This document shows, in pieces, positions 40,634-50,109 of a stretch of DNA of 64,000 nt (position 1 is its first letter; the number at the start of each line of letters is the position of its first letter). Position numbers and translations under genes: made by a program. The notes under the pieces were generated by a model. It searched no databases. It was not told where the DNA came from and saw only the letters and a program-made list of their open reading frames with translations. Source of the stretch: CAWDPQ01 sp049642465 (GTDB taxonomy: Bacteria > Acidobacteriota > Vicinamibacteria > Vicinamibacterales > 2-12-FULL-66-21); contig JBAROV010000049.1 of the NCBI GenBank assembly GCA_049642465.1, positions 62,001 to 126,000 on the forward strand, given 5' to 3'.

Positions 40634-43600
40634 GCAGGAGCCCGAGCACGCCGCGGAGCGGGATCCTCACCCAGTCAGGCCGGTTGTTCAATTCGTAATT
40701 CAGCTCGTACAAGGCCTTGTCGAGCATGCACAACCTCAACAGGGCCTCGCGCTGCGTCGGTTCCCTCGGAACAAAAAGGGCGTCGCCGGTCGTGACGAAG
40801 TAGGCACGAAGAAACGCCGCACTGGCCCATGTCTGCCAGACTCGTGCCCACGGTTCGAGTCGCTCGAACTCGGAGGGTCGCGACGCGGTGTGCGCAAACA
40901 GACCAGCATACGCTGCGTAACTGTAGGAGCGCACCATGCCCGCGACGTCCTTGAGCGGTGGTTGTTTCTGCCGCCGCTCGGCGATCGGGCGTGCCGGCTC
41001 TCCTTCGAAATCCAGGATGTAGAAATCCCCCTCGGACCATAGGACTTGGCCCAGGTGGTAGTCGCCATGAACCCTGATTTTGGACGTGACGAACTCCAAC
41101 GTCGGCGCTTCTCGAATCTGGTCGAGCAGGAGCTGTCGCGAGCGCAACAGCGCGTCCGCGTCTCGTTTCACGGTCTCGGTCAACGTCAGCTGACCTCGTC
41201 TTGCTCGCTCGACGGTTTGCGCCAGCGCGTCGAGCGCCTTGTGGGCCTGTGCCGAGGCGTCCATGCTGAGCGCCGACAGGTCGTCCTTGGTGAATGGTTC
41301 CGGTGCAAATGCTCGATCGCTGGAGTCGCTCGCGAGCGCGAGGTGCATCTCTGCTGTCCGCTTGCCGAGAGTGGCCGCCGTCTCGAGGTAGCCCCCCATG
41401 GCGTCCTGCAACGCCCGCGGCGGGTGTGCCTGAACGGAGTTTTTCAATGTTGACGGCATCGCGTGGCGCGGCGCCTCGCGGCCTTCGGCCTGTTCGTAGA
41501 ATCGGCTCAACTCGTCGGTGGCATGCCGCCAACCATCCGCCTGGCTCTCGACGAGCTGTTGCATCATCGCGATCGTCGTCAACTCTTCCGCCGGAAAGTG
41601 AAAATGAAGGGCGCCGGTCAGCGCTGGCACTCGCGGATAGTGCAGCCGCTCCGTCAGGTGACGGCCAATCTCGTAGTCTGGATTCACGCCCGGCTGCACG
41701 CGCCTGAACAGCTTGAGGACCATCCGGTCGCCGTAGATGAGCGAGGTATTGCTTTGTTCGCCGGGCGCTCGCACGGATCGAAGTGGACCCTCTCCGCGAT
41801 AGCGCCGGTACAGAGAGGTTTGCAGCGCGCGCACGCGGCCGCGGCGCATCGTCGTTTCCTCCTGACGGTCCATCGCTTCGAGCAACACGTCCGCAAAACG
41901 CGTATCGAGCGATGCGTCGAAGAGCACGCCTTTTCGCGCACCGGTGAGCCGCGCGAGGACGGCGTGTGGCGAGCGTTCCTCAATCGTTCGGGCATCAGGT
42001 GTCACGCAAATCGCCAGCGGCAGAAAATAGTGATCGCGGCCGCCGTCGTGGGCCGCCCTATCGTCCTGCACGTGGTACTCGACTTCGACGATCGTCAAAA
42101 AGAGCGGTTGTGGCCCACGCCGTAGCAGGCCCCAGTCGATGAAGCGGGCGCTGCGCACGGAACGGGTTTTTGCGCCGAACCATCGTTGCCGTTGCAGGAA
42201 CCCGGCGAGTAGATCGCGCTCGATCAGGGTTCGGACATTCCCTTCGAGCAGTGTGTCCCACGCGGCGCCGACAAACAGCGCTGGCGCTTCGGACACTCCG
42301 GCGAGCGTCTCCGTCACCACTCGCGCGGAGATGGGGGTCGGCGCGAGCTGCAGGCGGAACCAGTAGAAGCTGTAGCCGGGGAGGGTGAGGAAGTACGGAA
42401 GGTCGCTGATACGCGGAAACTCGGTGAGCCCCAGCATTTCAACGGGCGTCATGCCCTTGAATTTCGACAGATCGAGTTCGACCGGCTGCACCGAACGTGA
42501 CATGTTCGCGACGCAGAGAATGACGTCTTCGCCGTGCTTGCGGACGTAGGCCAGCACTTTTCGATTCTCGGCCGGGAGGAATTCAATCGAGCCACGGCCA
42601 AACACCCGGAACTGCTTGCGCAGCCCGATCATTCGCTTCATCCAGTTGAGCAGCGAGTACGGTGCACGTTCCTGCGCCTCGACGTTGATCGCCTGGTAGC
42701 CGTAGACGGGGTCCATGATGGGGGGCGCAAAGAGTCGCGCCGGGTCCGCACGGGAAAAGCCGGCGTTGCGGTCACCGGTCCACTGCATGGGGGTTCGCAC
42801 GCCGTTGCGATCGCCAAGGTAGATGTTGTCGCCCATGCCGAGTTCGTCGCCGTAATAGATGATCGGTGTGCCAGGCATGGACAAGAGCAGGCTGTTCAGC
42901 AGTTCGATTCGGCGGCGGCTGTTTTCCATCAGAGGCGCGAGCCTCCGGCGGATGCCGACGTTGATCCGCATTTGTGGGTCGGCGGCGTAGGCCTGATACA
43001 TGTAGTCCCGTTCCTCGTCGGTCACCATCTCGAGCGTCAGCTCATCGTGATTGCGGAGGAACATGGCCCATTGGCAGTTCTCCGGGATGTCGGGCGTCTG
43101 TCGCAGAATCTCGACGATCGGGTGACGGTCCTCCTGTCGCACCGCCATGAACATCCGCGGCATCAGCGGGAAGTGAAATGCCATGTGGCACTCGTCCCCG
43201 TCGCCGAAGTACGGCCGCACATCCGCGGGCCACTGATTGGCTTCCGCCAGCAGCATGCGCCCGTTGTAGCGCGCATCGAGCGCCTTGCGAATCCTTCTCA
43301 GGGTGTCGTGGGTCTCGGGAAGGTTCTCGCAGATTGTCCCCTCGCGCTCGATGAGGTAGGGGACGGCATCGAGTCGCATGCCATCCACTCCACGATCCAG
43401 CCAGAATTGCATCACTCGGATCACCGCGTCGAGAACACGCGGATTGTCAAAGTTCAGATCCGGCTGGTGGTGAAAGAAGCGGTGCCAGTAATACGCCTTG
43501 GCAGTGTCGTCCCAGCTCCAGTTCGACGTCTCGGTGTCGGTGAAGATGATTCGAACCCCCTCGTACTTGCGGTTCGTGTCGCTCCACACGTAGAAATCCC

Positions 43601-43988
43601 GCTCCGGGGATCCGGCCGGCGCGCGCCGCGCCGTCTGGAACCAGGGGTGCTGGTCTGACGTGTGATTGATGACGAGCTCGGTGATGACGCGAATGCCGCG
43701 GCGATGCGCTTCGGCGACGAACCGGTCGAAGTCGTCGAGCGAGCCATAGCTCGGATGGACGTTCTCGTAGTCCGCAATGTCGTAGCCATCGTCACGAAGC
43801 GGCGAGGGATAAAAGGGAAGCACCCAGAGCGCGTTGATGCCAAGCGCCTGCAGGTAATCGAGTTTCTGCGTCAGTCCGGCGAAGTCGCCGATGCCGTCGT
43901 TCGTGCTGTCGAAAAAAGCGCGGACGTGCGCCTGGTAGACAACGGCGTCTTTGTACCAGAGAGGATCGTGGCTGTCGGTCGTTTGCAT
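40623..43988 (-). CDS. treS: Trehalose synthase fused to maltokinase (TreS-Mak)
   Basis: 1,121 residues from ATG 43988; the frame stays open upstream through the repeat spacer into glgE, but MQTTDSHDPLWYKDAVVYQAHVR is the usual TreS start. Residues 1-560 are the GH13 isomerase (VITELVINHTSDQHPWFQ, DGMRLDAVPYLIEREG, LLAEANQWPADVRPYFGDGDECHMAFHFPLMPR in two parts). Residues about 600-1121 are a maltokinase with NTSLIYGDRMVLKLFRR, VHGDYHLGQVLW and FYILDFEGEPARP. The fused protein would convert trehalose to maltose and then to maltose 1-phosphate, the donor for GlgE next door. Confidence 0.93.
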   Translation of the reverse strand: MQTTDSHDPLWYKDAVVYQAHVRAFFDSTNDGIGDFAGLTQKLDYLQALGINALWVLPFYPSPLRDDGYDIADYENVHPSYGSLDDFDRFVAEAHRRGIRVITELVINHTSDQHPWFQTARRAPAGSPERDFYVWSDTNRKYEGVRIIFTDTETSNWSWDDTAKAYYWHRFFHHQPDLNFDNPRVLDAVIRVMQFWLDRGVDGMRLDAVPYLIEREGTICENLPETHDTLRRIRKALDARYNGRMLLAEANQWPADVRPYFGDGDECHMAFHFPLMPRMFMAVRQEDRHPIVEILRQTPDIPENCQWAMFLRNHDELTLEMVTDEERDYMYQAYAADPQMRINVGIRRRLAPLMENSRRRIELLNSLLLSMPGTPIIYYGDELGMGDNIYLGDRNGVRTPMQWTGDRNAGFSRADPARLFAPPIMDPVYGYQAINVEAQERAPYSLLNWMKRMIGLRKQFRVFGRGSIEFLPAENRKVLAYVRKHGEDVILCVANMSRSVQPVELDLSKFKGMTPVEMLGLTEFPRISDLPYFLTLPGYSFYWFRLQLAPTPISARVVTETLAGVSEAPALFVGAAWDTLLEGNVRTLIERDLLAGFLQRQRWFGAKTRSVRSARFIDWGLLRRGPQPLFLTIVEVEYHVQDDRAAHDGGRDHYFLPLAICVTPDARTIEERSPHAVLARLTGARKGVLFDASLDTRFADVLLEAMDRQEETTMRRGRVRALQTSLYRRYRGEGPLRSVRAPGEQSNTSLIYGDRMVLKLFRRVQPGVNPDYEIGRHLTERLHYPRVPALTGALHFHFPAEELTTIAMMQQLVESQADGWRHATDELSRFYEQAEGREAPRHAMPSTLKNSVQAHPPRALQDAMGGYLETAATLGKRTAEMHLALASDSSDRAFAPEPFTKDDLSALSMDASAQAHKALDALAQTVERARRGQLTLTETVKRDADALLRSRQLLLDQIREAPTLEFVTSKIRVHGDYHLGQVLWSEGDFYILDFEGEPARPIAERRQKQPPLKDVAGMVRSYSYAAYAGLFAHTASRPSEFERLEPWARVWQTWASAAFLRAYFVTTGDALFVPREPTQREALLRLCMLDKALYELNYELNNRPDWVRIPLRGVLGLLHVD

Positions 43989-43992
43989 CGGT

Positions 43993-44081
43993 GGTCGGTC
44001 TGCGGTCTTTGGTCTTCGGTCTTCGGGGCTCATGGGTCTTTGGTGTGCACCAAAGACTAGAGACCAGAGACCAGAGACCTC
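43993..44081. repeat. GGTCTTT/AGAGACC word repeat and hairpin between glgE and treS
   Basis: GGTCTTTGGTCTTCGGTCTTCGG on the left and AGAGACCAGAGACCAGAGACC on the right form an inverted array. At its centre is a hairpin with a 10-bp perfect stem and two-base loop (GTCTTTGGTG/CACCAAAGAC, 44036-44057). The glgE stop codon (44057-44059) and its last codons lie inside the array, and the treS start is just beyond it. It may act as an internal attenuator or mRNA-stability element between the two genes. Confidence 0.55.
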
Positions 44082-46111
44082 GGTTCGTCGTCCTGTGGCG
44101 GCAACGAGGGGAGCTGCACGTGCAATATGTGCGCGACGCGGGCGTCGGGGTCGAGGCGCACGTAATTCCATTCCCCGCGCCAGAAGTAGCGTTCGTTCCA
44201 GAGCAGGTCGCGCACTTCCAGCGTGGCCTCAGGGCCGAGTCCCCAGTCGGTCAGGGGCAGACGGATGAATCCGTGCTGCATCTGGTGCGGATCGAGATTC
44301 ACGACCATGAGAAGCAGATCGGTGCCGTCGGTGGATCGCTTGCTATAGCCGAGCAGTTGCGGATTGTCCGTCTGGAGAAACCTCAGGCCTCGATCGCGTT
44401 GTAGCGCCGGGTGCGCCCGGCGAATCCCGTTCACGCGCCGAATCAGCTCTGCGAGGCTGTGTGGCTGCTCGAAATTCCGCGGTCGGATCTGGTACTTCTC
44501 CGAATCGAGATACTCCTCGCTCCCCGGTTTCACCGCTGCGTTCTCGGCAAGTTCGAACCCGCTGTAGATCCCGTAGCTCGCGCCCAGCGTCGCCGCAAGC
44601 ACCAGCCGCACCTGAAAGGCAGCGCGACCGCCGGTTTGAAGGTATTCGTGCAGGATGTCGGGCGTATTGGCGAACAGATTCGGTCGCATGTACTCCCGAA
44701 CGTCCGTTTGCGTGAGCTCAGTGAAATACTCGGTCAACTCTTCGCTCGTGTTGCGCCAGGTGAAATAGGTGTACGACTGTGAGAAGCCGCATTTCGCGAG
44801 ATACCGCATCACCTTCGGGCGGGTGAACGCTTCAGACAGGAATATCGTGTCCGGGTAGTCGCGCTTGATTTCGCCGAGAACCCACTGCCAGAACCGATAC
44901 GGCTTGGTGTGAGGGTTATCGACGCGGAAGATCTTCACGCCGTGTCCGATCCAGAACTCAATCACCCGCTTCAACTCGCGCCAGAGCGATTCCCGTGCTT
45001 CGGACTCGAAGTTGAATGGGTAGATGTCCTGGTACTTCTTCGGCGGATTCTCGGCGTACTTGATCGTGCCGTCCGGCCGCTGTCTAAACCAATCCGGATG
45101 TTCCTTGACATACGGATGGTCTGGTGAAGCCTGATAGGCGAGGTCGAGCGCGATCTCCAGATGATGACGACGAGCGGCCTCGACAAAGCGGTCGAAGTCT
45201 TCCAGCGTGCCGAGTCCCGGTTCGATGGCGTCGTGGCCTCCTTCGTCGGATCCAATGGCCCACGGGCTCCCGGGGTCGTGCGGACCGGAGTTCAACGAAT
45301 TGTTCGGTCCCTTCCGGTAGCTGCGACCGATGGGATGAATCGGGGGGAGGTAGAGAACATCGAACCCCATGGAGGAGACATACGGCAGGCATGCGGCTGC
45401 CTCGTCGAAAGTGGCACTTCGCGAGGGGTCCGTTCCCGCGGAACGCGGAAACATCTCGTACCACGCCCCAAAGCGTGCGCGCTCGGGTTCAACCAGGACT
45501 TTCAGGACGCGGTCGTACCGCGTGGCGAGGCCCCGTTCGGGTCGTCGGCGCATCTCCGCGCGCAGCGATTCACCGAGCGCCTGTGCCACACGCCTCTCCA
45601 CCGGCACGCTCGTATCAGCGAGGGCGGCACCGGCTACTCCATGGACCCTGCCCACGACGGCCGCTCCTTCGACCAACTCGCTCGAGACGTCCTGATCCGC
45701 ACCAAACTTCTTCGACAACTCGTGACGCCACGTCTCAAATCGATCGATCCATCCTTCGACCGTGTATTCGTACTCGCCGAGGGACTCCACAACGAACCGC
45801 GCGCGCCAGCGGTCGTTGCCGATCGGTTCCATCGCCGTTTCCTGCCACGCCGTGGCGCCGCCAGGCCGATAGCGCAAGACCGCGGCGATGACATCGTGGC
45901 CGTCCGCATGCACGTCGGCCGACACGACCACTTCTTCACCGACGACCCGCTTGATCGGGAAGCGACCGCAGTCAATTTCTGGATGAACGGCCTCGACCAC
46001 GACGCGCTGAAGCTGTGGATCGACGGAGGGGGAAGCCGCCGGCTGGACCGCCGGCTGTTTTCGCCTGCGTAGCTTGCTGACGGCGGGTTGCGTCGCACCG
46101 CTCGGTGGCAA
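44057..46111 (-). CDS. glgE: Alpha-1,4-glucan:maltose-1-phosphate maltosyltransferase
   Basis: 684 residues if TTG 46111 is used; the frame is open to 46318 but that overlaps glgX. No ATG lies near the conserved start (RVVVEAVHPEIDCGRFPIKRVVGE), so the true start is uncertain; a GTG just before that segment is also possible. Family marks: LPPIHPIGRSYRKGPNN, the nucleophile region IFRVDNPHTKPYRFW, the acid IFLSEAFTRPKVM and a C-terminal SEKYQIRPRNFEQPHSLAELI. GlgE transfers maltose from maltose 1-phosphate to a growing alpha-glucan, drawing on TreS-Mak. The last codons are built from the word-repeat spacer. Confidence 0.9.
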   Translation of the reverse strand: MPPSGATQPAVSKLRRRKQPAVQPAASPSVDPQLQRVVVEAVHPEIDCGRFPIKRVVGEEVVVSADVHADGHDVIAAVLRYRPGGATAWQETAMEPIGNDRWRARFVVESLGEYEYTVEGWIDRFETWRHELSKKFGADQDVSSELVEGAAVVGRVHGVAGAALADTSVPVERRVAQALGESLRAEMRRRPERGLATRYDRVLKVLVEPERARFGAWYEMFPRSAGTDPSRSATFDEAAACLPYVSSMGFDVLYLPPIHPIGRSYRKGPNNSLNSGPHDPGSPWAIGSDEGGHDAIEPGLGTLEDFDRFVEAARRHHLEIALDLAYQASPDHPYVKEHPDWFRQRPDGTIKYAENPPKKYQDIYPFNFESEARESLWRELKRVIEFWIGHGVKIFRVDNPHTKPYRFWQWVLGEIKRDYPDTIFLSEAFTRPKVMRYLAKCGFSQSYTYFTWRNTSEELTEYFTELTQTDVREYMRPNLFANTPDILHEYLQTGGRAAFQVRLVLAATLGASYGIYSGFELAENAAVKPGSEEYLDSEKYQIRPRNFEQPHSLAELIRRVNGIRRAHPALQRDRGLRFLQTDNPQLLGYSKRSTDGTDLLLMVVNLDPHQMQHGFIRLPLTDWGLGPEATLEVRDLLWNERYFWRGEWNYVRLDPDARVAHILHVQLPSLPPQDDEPRSLVSGL

Positions 46112-46148
46112 ATCATCAATCGTCAATGCAATCCTCAATCGGCAATCA
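46108..46148. repeat. CAATC-word spacer at the glgX/glgE junction
   Basis: AAATCATCAATCGTCAATGCAATCCTCAATCGGCAATCAG: six imperfect copies of a (C)AATC word. It spans the glgX stop and the probable glgE start, so the first GlgE residues in this frame come from the repeat. The word is the same as in the right half of the 26286-26468 spacer, the only case in the window where two loci share a word. Confidence 0.5.
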
Positions 46149-48344
46149 GTAGACCCCCATCGGTCCCCAATCCTCACTTCTTCGCAATTCCTTCCTCGGG
46201 CATGTGAGCCGCAGCACCGCCATCGAACGGCTCTGCAACTGATAACGGTCATTGGCGGCCAGGCGCCTCGGGGGAACCCAGGGGTCGGTCGTGTCGATGA
46301 GCATCTCCCACCGCTCATCGGGTTTCGTGGTGGGCAGGACGAACGATACCGGCTCCTCCCCGGCGTTGAGCAGCAGGGCCAGCGAATCCCCCGTTATCCG
46401 CTCGCCTCGTTCGTTCACCTCGTCTATCGCATCACCGTTGAGGCGGACACCCAGGCACCGGACATCGGGAGAATTCCACGTCTCGTCCGTCATCTCATGG
46501 CCCGACGGATCGAGCCAGTGGATGTCGAACACTTCGGCGCCGCGGATGCGCCGGCCCTGGAAAAACTTTCTGCGGCGGAGGACCGGATAGTCTTTCCAGA
46601 TCTGAATCAGGCGGCGCGTGAACTCCAGGAAATCCTTGTCGCGCGTCGAGACGATCCACGACGTCCAACTGAGCTCGTTGTCCTGGCAGTACGCGTTGTT
46701 GTTGCCTCGCTGGGTGCGGCCAACTTCGTCGCCACCGCTCAACATCGGTACGCCCACCGAGAGCAGCAGTGTCGCCATCAGATTGCGACGCTGGCGCTCC
46801 CGCAGTTCGAGAATACTCCGGTCGGAGGTGGGTCCTTCGACGCCGCAGTTCCAACTGAGATTGTTCCGCTCGCCGTCGCCGTTGTTCTCGCCGTTGGCCT
46901 CGTTGTGTTTCTCGTTATAGCTGATGAGATCCGCGAGGGTGAAACCGTCGTGGGCGGTGATGAAGTTGATGCTCGCGTAGGGGCGCCGTCCGCTCTGCTC
47001 GTAGAGATCGCTGCTGCCTGACAGCCGCGTAGCGAGCTCCGACACGACCCCGCCGTCGCCGCGCCAGAAGCGGCGAACGACATCGCGATACTTGCCGTTC
47101 CACTCCGTCCACTTGGTCGGAAAGTTTCCGACCTGATATCCGCCTTCGCCGAGGTCCCAGGGCTCGGCAATCAGCTTCACCTGCGACAGCACGGGATCCT
47201 GATGGATGATGTCAAAGAACGCGCCGAGCTTGTCCACAGCATGCAACTCACGAGCCAGTGCACTCGCCAAATCAAAGCGGAACCCGTCCACGTGCATTTC
47301 CAGGACCCAGTAACGAAGGCTGTCCATGATGAGCTGTAGCACGCGCGGGCTGCGCATGTTCAGCGTATTGCCGCAGCCGGTGAAATCCTGATAGAAGCGG
47401 GGGTCGTAGGGCTGCAGCCGGTAATACGATGAGTTGTCAATGCCGCGCAGCGAGACTGTTGGTCCGAGGTGATTGCCTTCCGCTGTGTGGTTGTACACCA
47501 CGTCGAGAATGACCTCGAGGCCCGCGGCGTGAAGGGCGCGCACCATCATCTTGAACTCGCGCACGCTGTCCATGGCTGACGACGAGGACGTGTAGCGAAG
47601 ATCGGGCGCAAAGTACGAGAGCGTGTTGTACCCCCAGTAATTTCGCAGGCCGCTTTTGACGAGGTGCCATTCGTCCATGTGATGGTGGACGGGCATGAGT
47701 TCAACGGCGGTGACGCCCAGCGATGTGAGGTGTCGTAACGCCGGTTCGGAGGCGAGACCGAGGTAGGTGCCGCGCAAGGGCTCGGCAACGGCCTGGTTGA
47801 GCTTCGTGAAACCTTTCACGTGCAGCTCGTAGATGAGCGTCTCGTGCCACGGCGTTCGAAGCGGCCGATCGTCGCCCCACGTAAACGAGTTGTCCACGAC
47901 CGCGCAGAGCGGCGCATAGGGTGCACTGTCACGCGTATCGAACGAGGTGTCGTCGCTGCCCGCTCGATACCCGTACAACGCATCGTCCCATTTCGCGGGG
48001 CGGCCGATCACCTTCGCGTACGGATCCATCACGAGCTTGTGAGGATTGAAGCGGTGGCCGGCATGTGGGGCGTACGGACCGTGCACGCGAAAGCCGTACA
48101 ACTGTCCGGGGTGGACGTCGGGCAGATAGCCGTGCCACACCATGTCGGTCTGCTCGGGCAACGGGATGGTGAGCGATTCGACCTCGGCGTCCCGCGAATC
48201 AAACAAGCAGAGCTCGACGCGAGTCGCGTGCTCGGAAAAGATCGCGAAATTGACGCCGACGCCATCCCATGTCGCGCCTAGCGGGTACGGAGATCCGGGC
48301 CAGACTCTCAACTGGTTCGTCGCCACAGATGACCTAGGTACCAT
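46146..48344 (-). CDS. glgX: Glycogen debranching enzyme GlgX
   Basis: 732 residues: CBM48 (LRVWPGSPYPLGATWDGVGVNFAIFSEHA) then GH13 with YELHVKGFTKLN, VILDVVYNHTAEGNHLGPT, the nucleophile region VDGFRFDLASALARE, acid KLIAEPWDLGEGGYQVG and INFITAHDGFTL. These are standard isoamylase-type GlgX features. It removes short branches from glycogen, releasing maltodextrins that feed TreY/TreZ. It is the first gene of the glgX-glgE-treS-treZ-treY set, and the DUF4112 gene diverges from it 44 bases away. Confidence 0.93.
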   Translation of the reverse strand: MVPRSSVATNQLRVWPGSPYPLGATWDGVGVNFAIFSEHATRVELCLFDSRDAEVESLTIPLPEQTDMVWHGYLPDVHPGQLYGFRVHGPYAPHAGHRFNPHKLVMDPYAKVIGRPAKWDDALYGYRAGSDDTSFDTRDSAPYAPLCAVVDNSFTWGDDRPLRTPWHETLIYELHVKGFTKLNQAVAEPLRGTYLGLASEPALRHLTSLGVTAVELMPVHHHMDEWHLVKSGLRNYWGYNTLSYFAPDLRYTSSSSAMDSVREFKMMVRALHAAGLEVILDVVYNHTAEGNHLGPTVSLRGIDNSSYYRLQPYDPRFYQDFTGCGNTLNMRSPRVLQLIMDSLRYWVLEMHVDGFRFDLASALARELHAVDKLGAFFDIIHQDPVLSQVKLIAEPWDLGEGGYQVGNFPTKWTEWNGKYRDVVRRFWRGDGGVVSELATRLSGSSDLYEQSGRRPYASINFITAHDGFTLADLISYNEKHNEANGENNGDGERNNLSWNCGVEGPTSDRSILELRERQRRNLMATLLLSVGVPMLSGGDEVGRTQRGNNNAYCQDNELSWTSWIVSTRDKDFLEFTRRLIQIWKDYPVLRRRKFFQGRRIRGAEVFDIHWLDPSGHEMTDETWNSPDVRCLGVRLNGDAIDEVNERGERITGDSLALLLNAGEEPVSFVLPTTKPDERWEMLIDTTDPWVPPRRLAANDRYQLQSRSMAVLRLTCPRKELRRSEDWGPMGVY

Positions 48345-48388
48345 GTCGGTGTGAGTCTCGCAACGGCCCCATGTTCAAATAGAGCAAC

Positions 48389-48862
48389 TTGGCTCGCCGA
48401 ACGCCTCCTCCCTCGAAGACCACGCTGGACGCGCTGCGCCGGTACGCCGTGCTGCTCGACAGCCAGTTTCGTGTGCCAGGGACGAACATCCGGTTCGGCC
48501 TCGATGCAATCATCGGACTCATCCCCGGCCTTGGTGACATCTCGACTCCGATCTTTGCCGCGCTGTTGCTGGTTCAAGGCGTCCGGATGCGGCTTCCACT
48601 CGTGGTGCAAGCCCGAATGGTGCTGAATGCGGCCATCGACATGGCGCTGGGATTCGTCCCGCTGCTGGGGGATCTCGCGGACATCGGGTTCAAGGCCAAT
48701 CTGCGCAATCTCGCGCTGCTGGAGCGGCATGCCTCGCGAGGCGTGCCGCCATCGCAGTCTGACTACATCTTCGTGGTCGTCTGTCTTATCGGGCTGGCGT
48801 TCGTGGCTCTGGCGCCGATCGTGCTGCTCGTGTGGCTGCTGACGCAATGGAGATTGATCTGA
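48389..48862 (+). CDS. DUF4112 membrane protein
   Basis: 157 residues from TTG 48389. Conserved DUF4112 features are LLDSQFRVPGTNIRFGLDAIIGLIPGLGDIST and a second similar glycine-rich element LGFVPLLGDLADIGFKANLRNLALLERH, followed by a C-terminal helix (IFVVVCLIGLAFVALAPIVLLVWLL). The function of the family is unknown. The frame has no ATG at a suitable place, so the TTG start is provisional. Confidence 0.8.
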   Translation: MARRTPPPSKTTLDALRRYAVLLDSQFRVPGTNIRFGLDAIIGLIPGLGDISTPIFAALLLVQGVRMRLPLVVQARMVLNAAIDMALGFVPLLGDLADIGFKANLRNLALLERHASRGVPPSQSDYIFVVVCLIGLAFVALAPIVLLVWLLTQWRLI

Positions 48863-48867
48863 CAAAC

Positions 48868-48900
48868 CGCTCAACTCCCAACTGGGAATTGGGGGTTGAT
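48868..48900. terminator. Inverted repeat between convergent genes
   Basis: TCAACTCCCAA (48871-48881) pairs with TTGGGGGTTGA (48889-48899) across a seven-base loop, with one G-T wobble. It sits in the 39-base gap between the stop codons of the convergent DUF4112 and AI-2E-type genes, where a bidirectional terminator is expected. No clear U-tract on either strand, so efficiency is uncertain. The half-sites resemble the word-repeat spacers elsewhere. Confidence 0.45.
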
Positions 48901-48901
48901 G

Positions 48902-50065
48902 TTATTCACCCAGGAGCTCTCCGATCGGCTGAAGGTCCTCGACCCGATCGCAAATAGCCTTGAGCGTCATCAACATCGGAACCGCGAGGATTGTCCCCAT
49001 CACGCCCCACACCCAGCTCCAAAAGAGCAGACCAACGAAGATGGCGACGGGATTCATCTGCGCGGCGCGGCTCATCAGCGCAGGCGCGAGGAGCCAGCCT
49101 TCCAGACTGGTAATCACGAGAGTGATCGCGCACACGTACACCGTCTTCAGGACGTCATCGAACTGCATGAACGTCACGACTCCGAGCGCGCCGGTGACGA
49201 TGAGGGGACCGAGGTACGGAATGGAATTGAAGATGCCCGCGAGGATTCCCCACACGACGAACTGTGAGACGCCGAACCACCAGAGGGTGATCGAGGTGGC
49301 CACGGCCACGATTGCACTCGTGAACACCTGCACGCGCAGGAACCCGCTGATCTGCTGATTGATCTCGTCCATGATTTGAACGGTAATTCTCTTCTTGGCC
49401 AGTGTCGGCCCTGCGATCTTGACGAGTTTGCGCTTGAAGAGATCGCCAGTCACGAGGAGAAAAAACACGAGGAACAGCACCATCGCGAATTGGCCGAAAA
49501 AGCTGAGCAGTCCGCGACTTCCGGCCCACAGATAATCGCGGGCCGCCAACGCCGGTTCGACCACCTGTACCCGAGTCACGCCTTTCGGCGCCGGGCGAGG
49601 GTCCGCCACTTTTTCCGCAGCTTTTTCGACCTCCTTGGCGGCTTCCTGGACCTTTTCAAACGCGCCTTCGGGCTTGCCGCCGCTCGGTTCGAAGCGCTGC
49701 CCCAGACGTCTCGCCGCGGCCGGGACGTCTTCCACGATGGCGAGCGCTTCATCGGTCAATGTGTAGACCGCGAACCCGATGCCGCCGCAAAGCAGGGCAA
49801 TCGCGAGGAACGCGCCGAAGATTCGTGGAATACCGTGACGCGCCATTGACGCCACGCCGGGCTCCAACACGTAGCTAATCAGTATGGCGACGACAACGGG
49901 AATAAGGACGGGCTGCGCGTATTGCAGCATCAGGATGGTTGCGAGCGCAGCCAGGACGAGGAGGGCGACACGGATCGCATCGACATCGGATCCGACCGAC
50001 TCCATTGTCGTTTCGGGTTCGCTCGAGCTCAGGACGGTCTTCCCCGCCTTCTTTTCTCCCGGCAT
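48902..50065 (-). CDS. AI-2E family transporter (PerM-like)
   Basis: 387 residues with eight or so membrane helices. The family pattern is clear: an N-terminal pair of helices (VALLVLAALATILMLQYAQPVLIPVVVAILISYVLEP in two parts), a charged cytoplasmic or periplasmic domain with a Lys/Glu-rich coiled coil (FEKVQEAAKEVEKAAEKVADP), then ITVQIMDEINQQISGFLRVQ, GVSQFVVWGILAGIFNSIPYLGP and NPVAIFVGLLFWSWVWGVMG. Members include autoinducer-2 exporters and Na+/H+ exchangers; the substrate here is unknown. Confidence 0.85.
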   Translation of the reverse strand: MPGEKKAGKTVLSSSEPETTMESVGSDVDAIRVALLVLAALATILMLQYAQPVLIPVVVAILISYVLEPGVASMARHGIPRIFGAFLAIALLCGGIGFAVYTLTDEALAIVEDVPAAARRLGQRFEPSGGKPEGAFEKVQEAAKEVEKAAEKVADPRPAPKGVTRVQVVEPALAARDYLWAGSRGLLSFFGQFAMVLFLVFFLLVTGDLFKRKLVKIAGPTLAKKRITVQIMDEINQQISGFLRVQVFTSAIVAVATSITLWWFGVSQFVVWGILAGIFNSIPYLGPLIVTGALGVVTFMQFDDVLKTVYVCAITLVITSLEGWLLAPALMSRAAQMNPVAIFVGLLFWSWVWGVMGTILAVPMLMTLKAICDRVEDLQPIGELLGE

Positions 50066-50109
50066 GGTCTCCGGACGAAATTGTACCGCAGTGCTAGCAT
50101 CGCTCTTCC

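Noticed and set aside
42534..43658. 374-codon plus-strand ORF opposite treS
   Set aside because: Antisense shadow of the conserved TreS catalytic domain.
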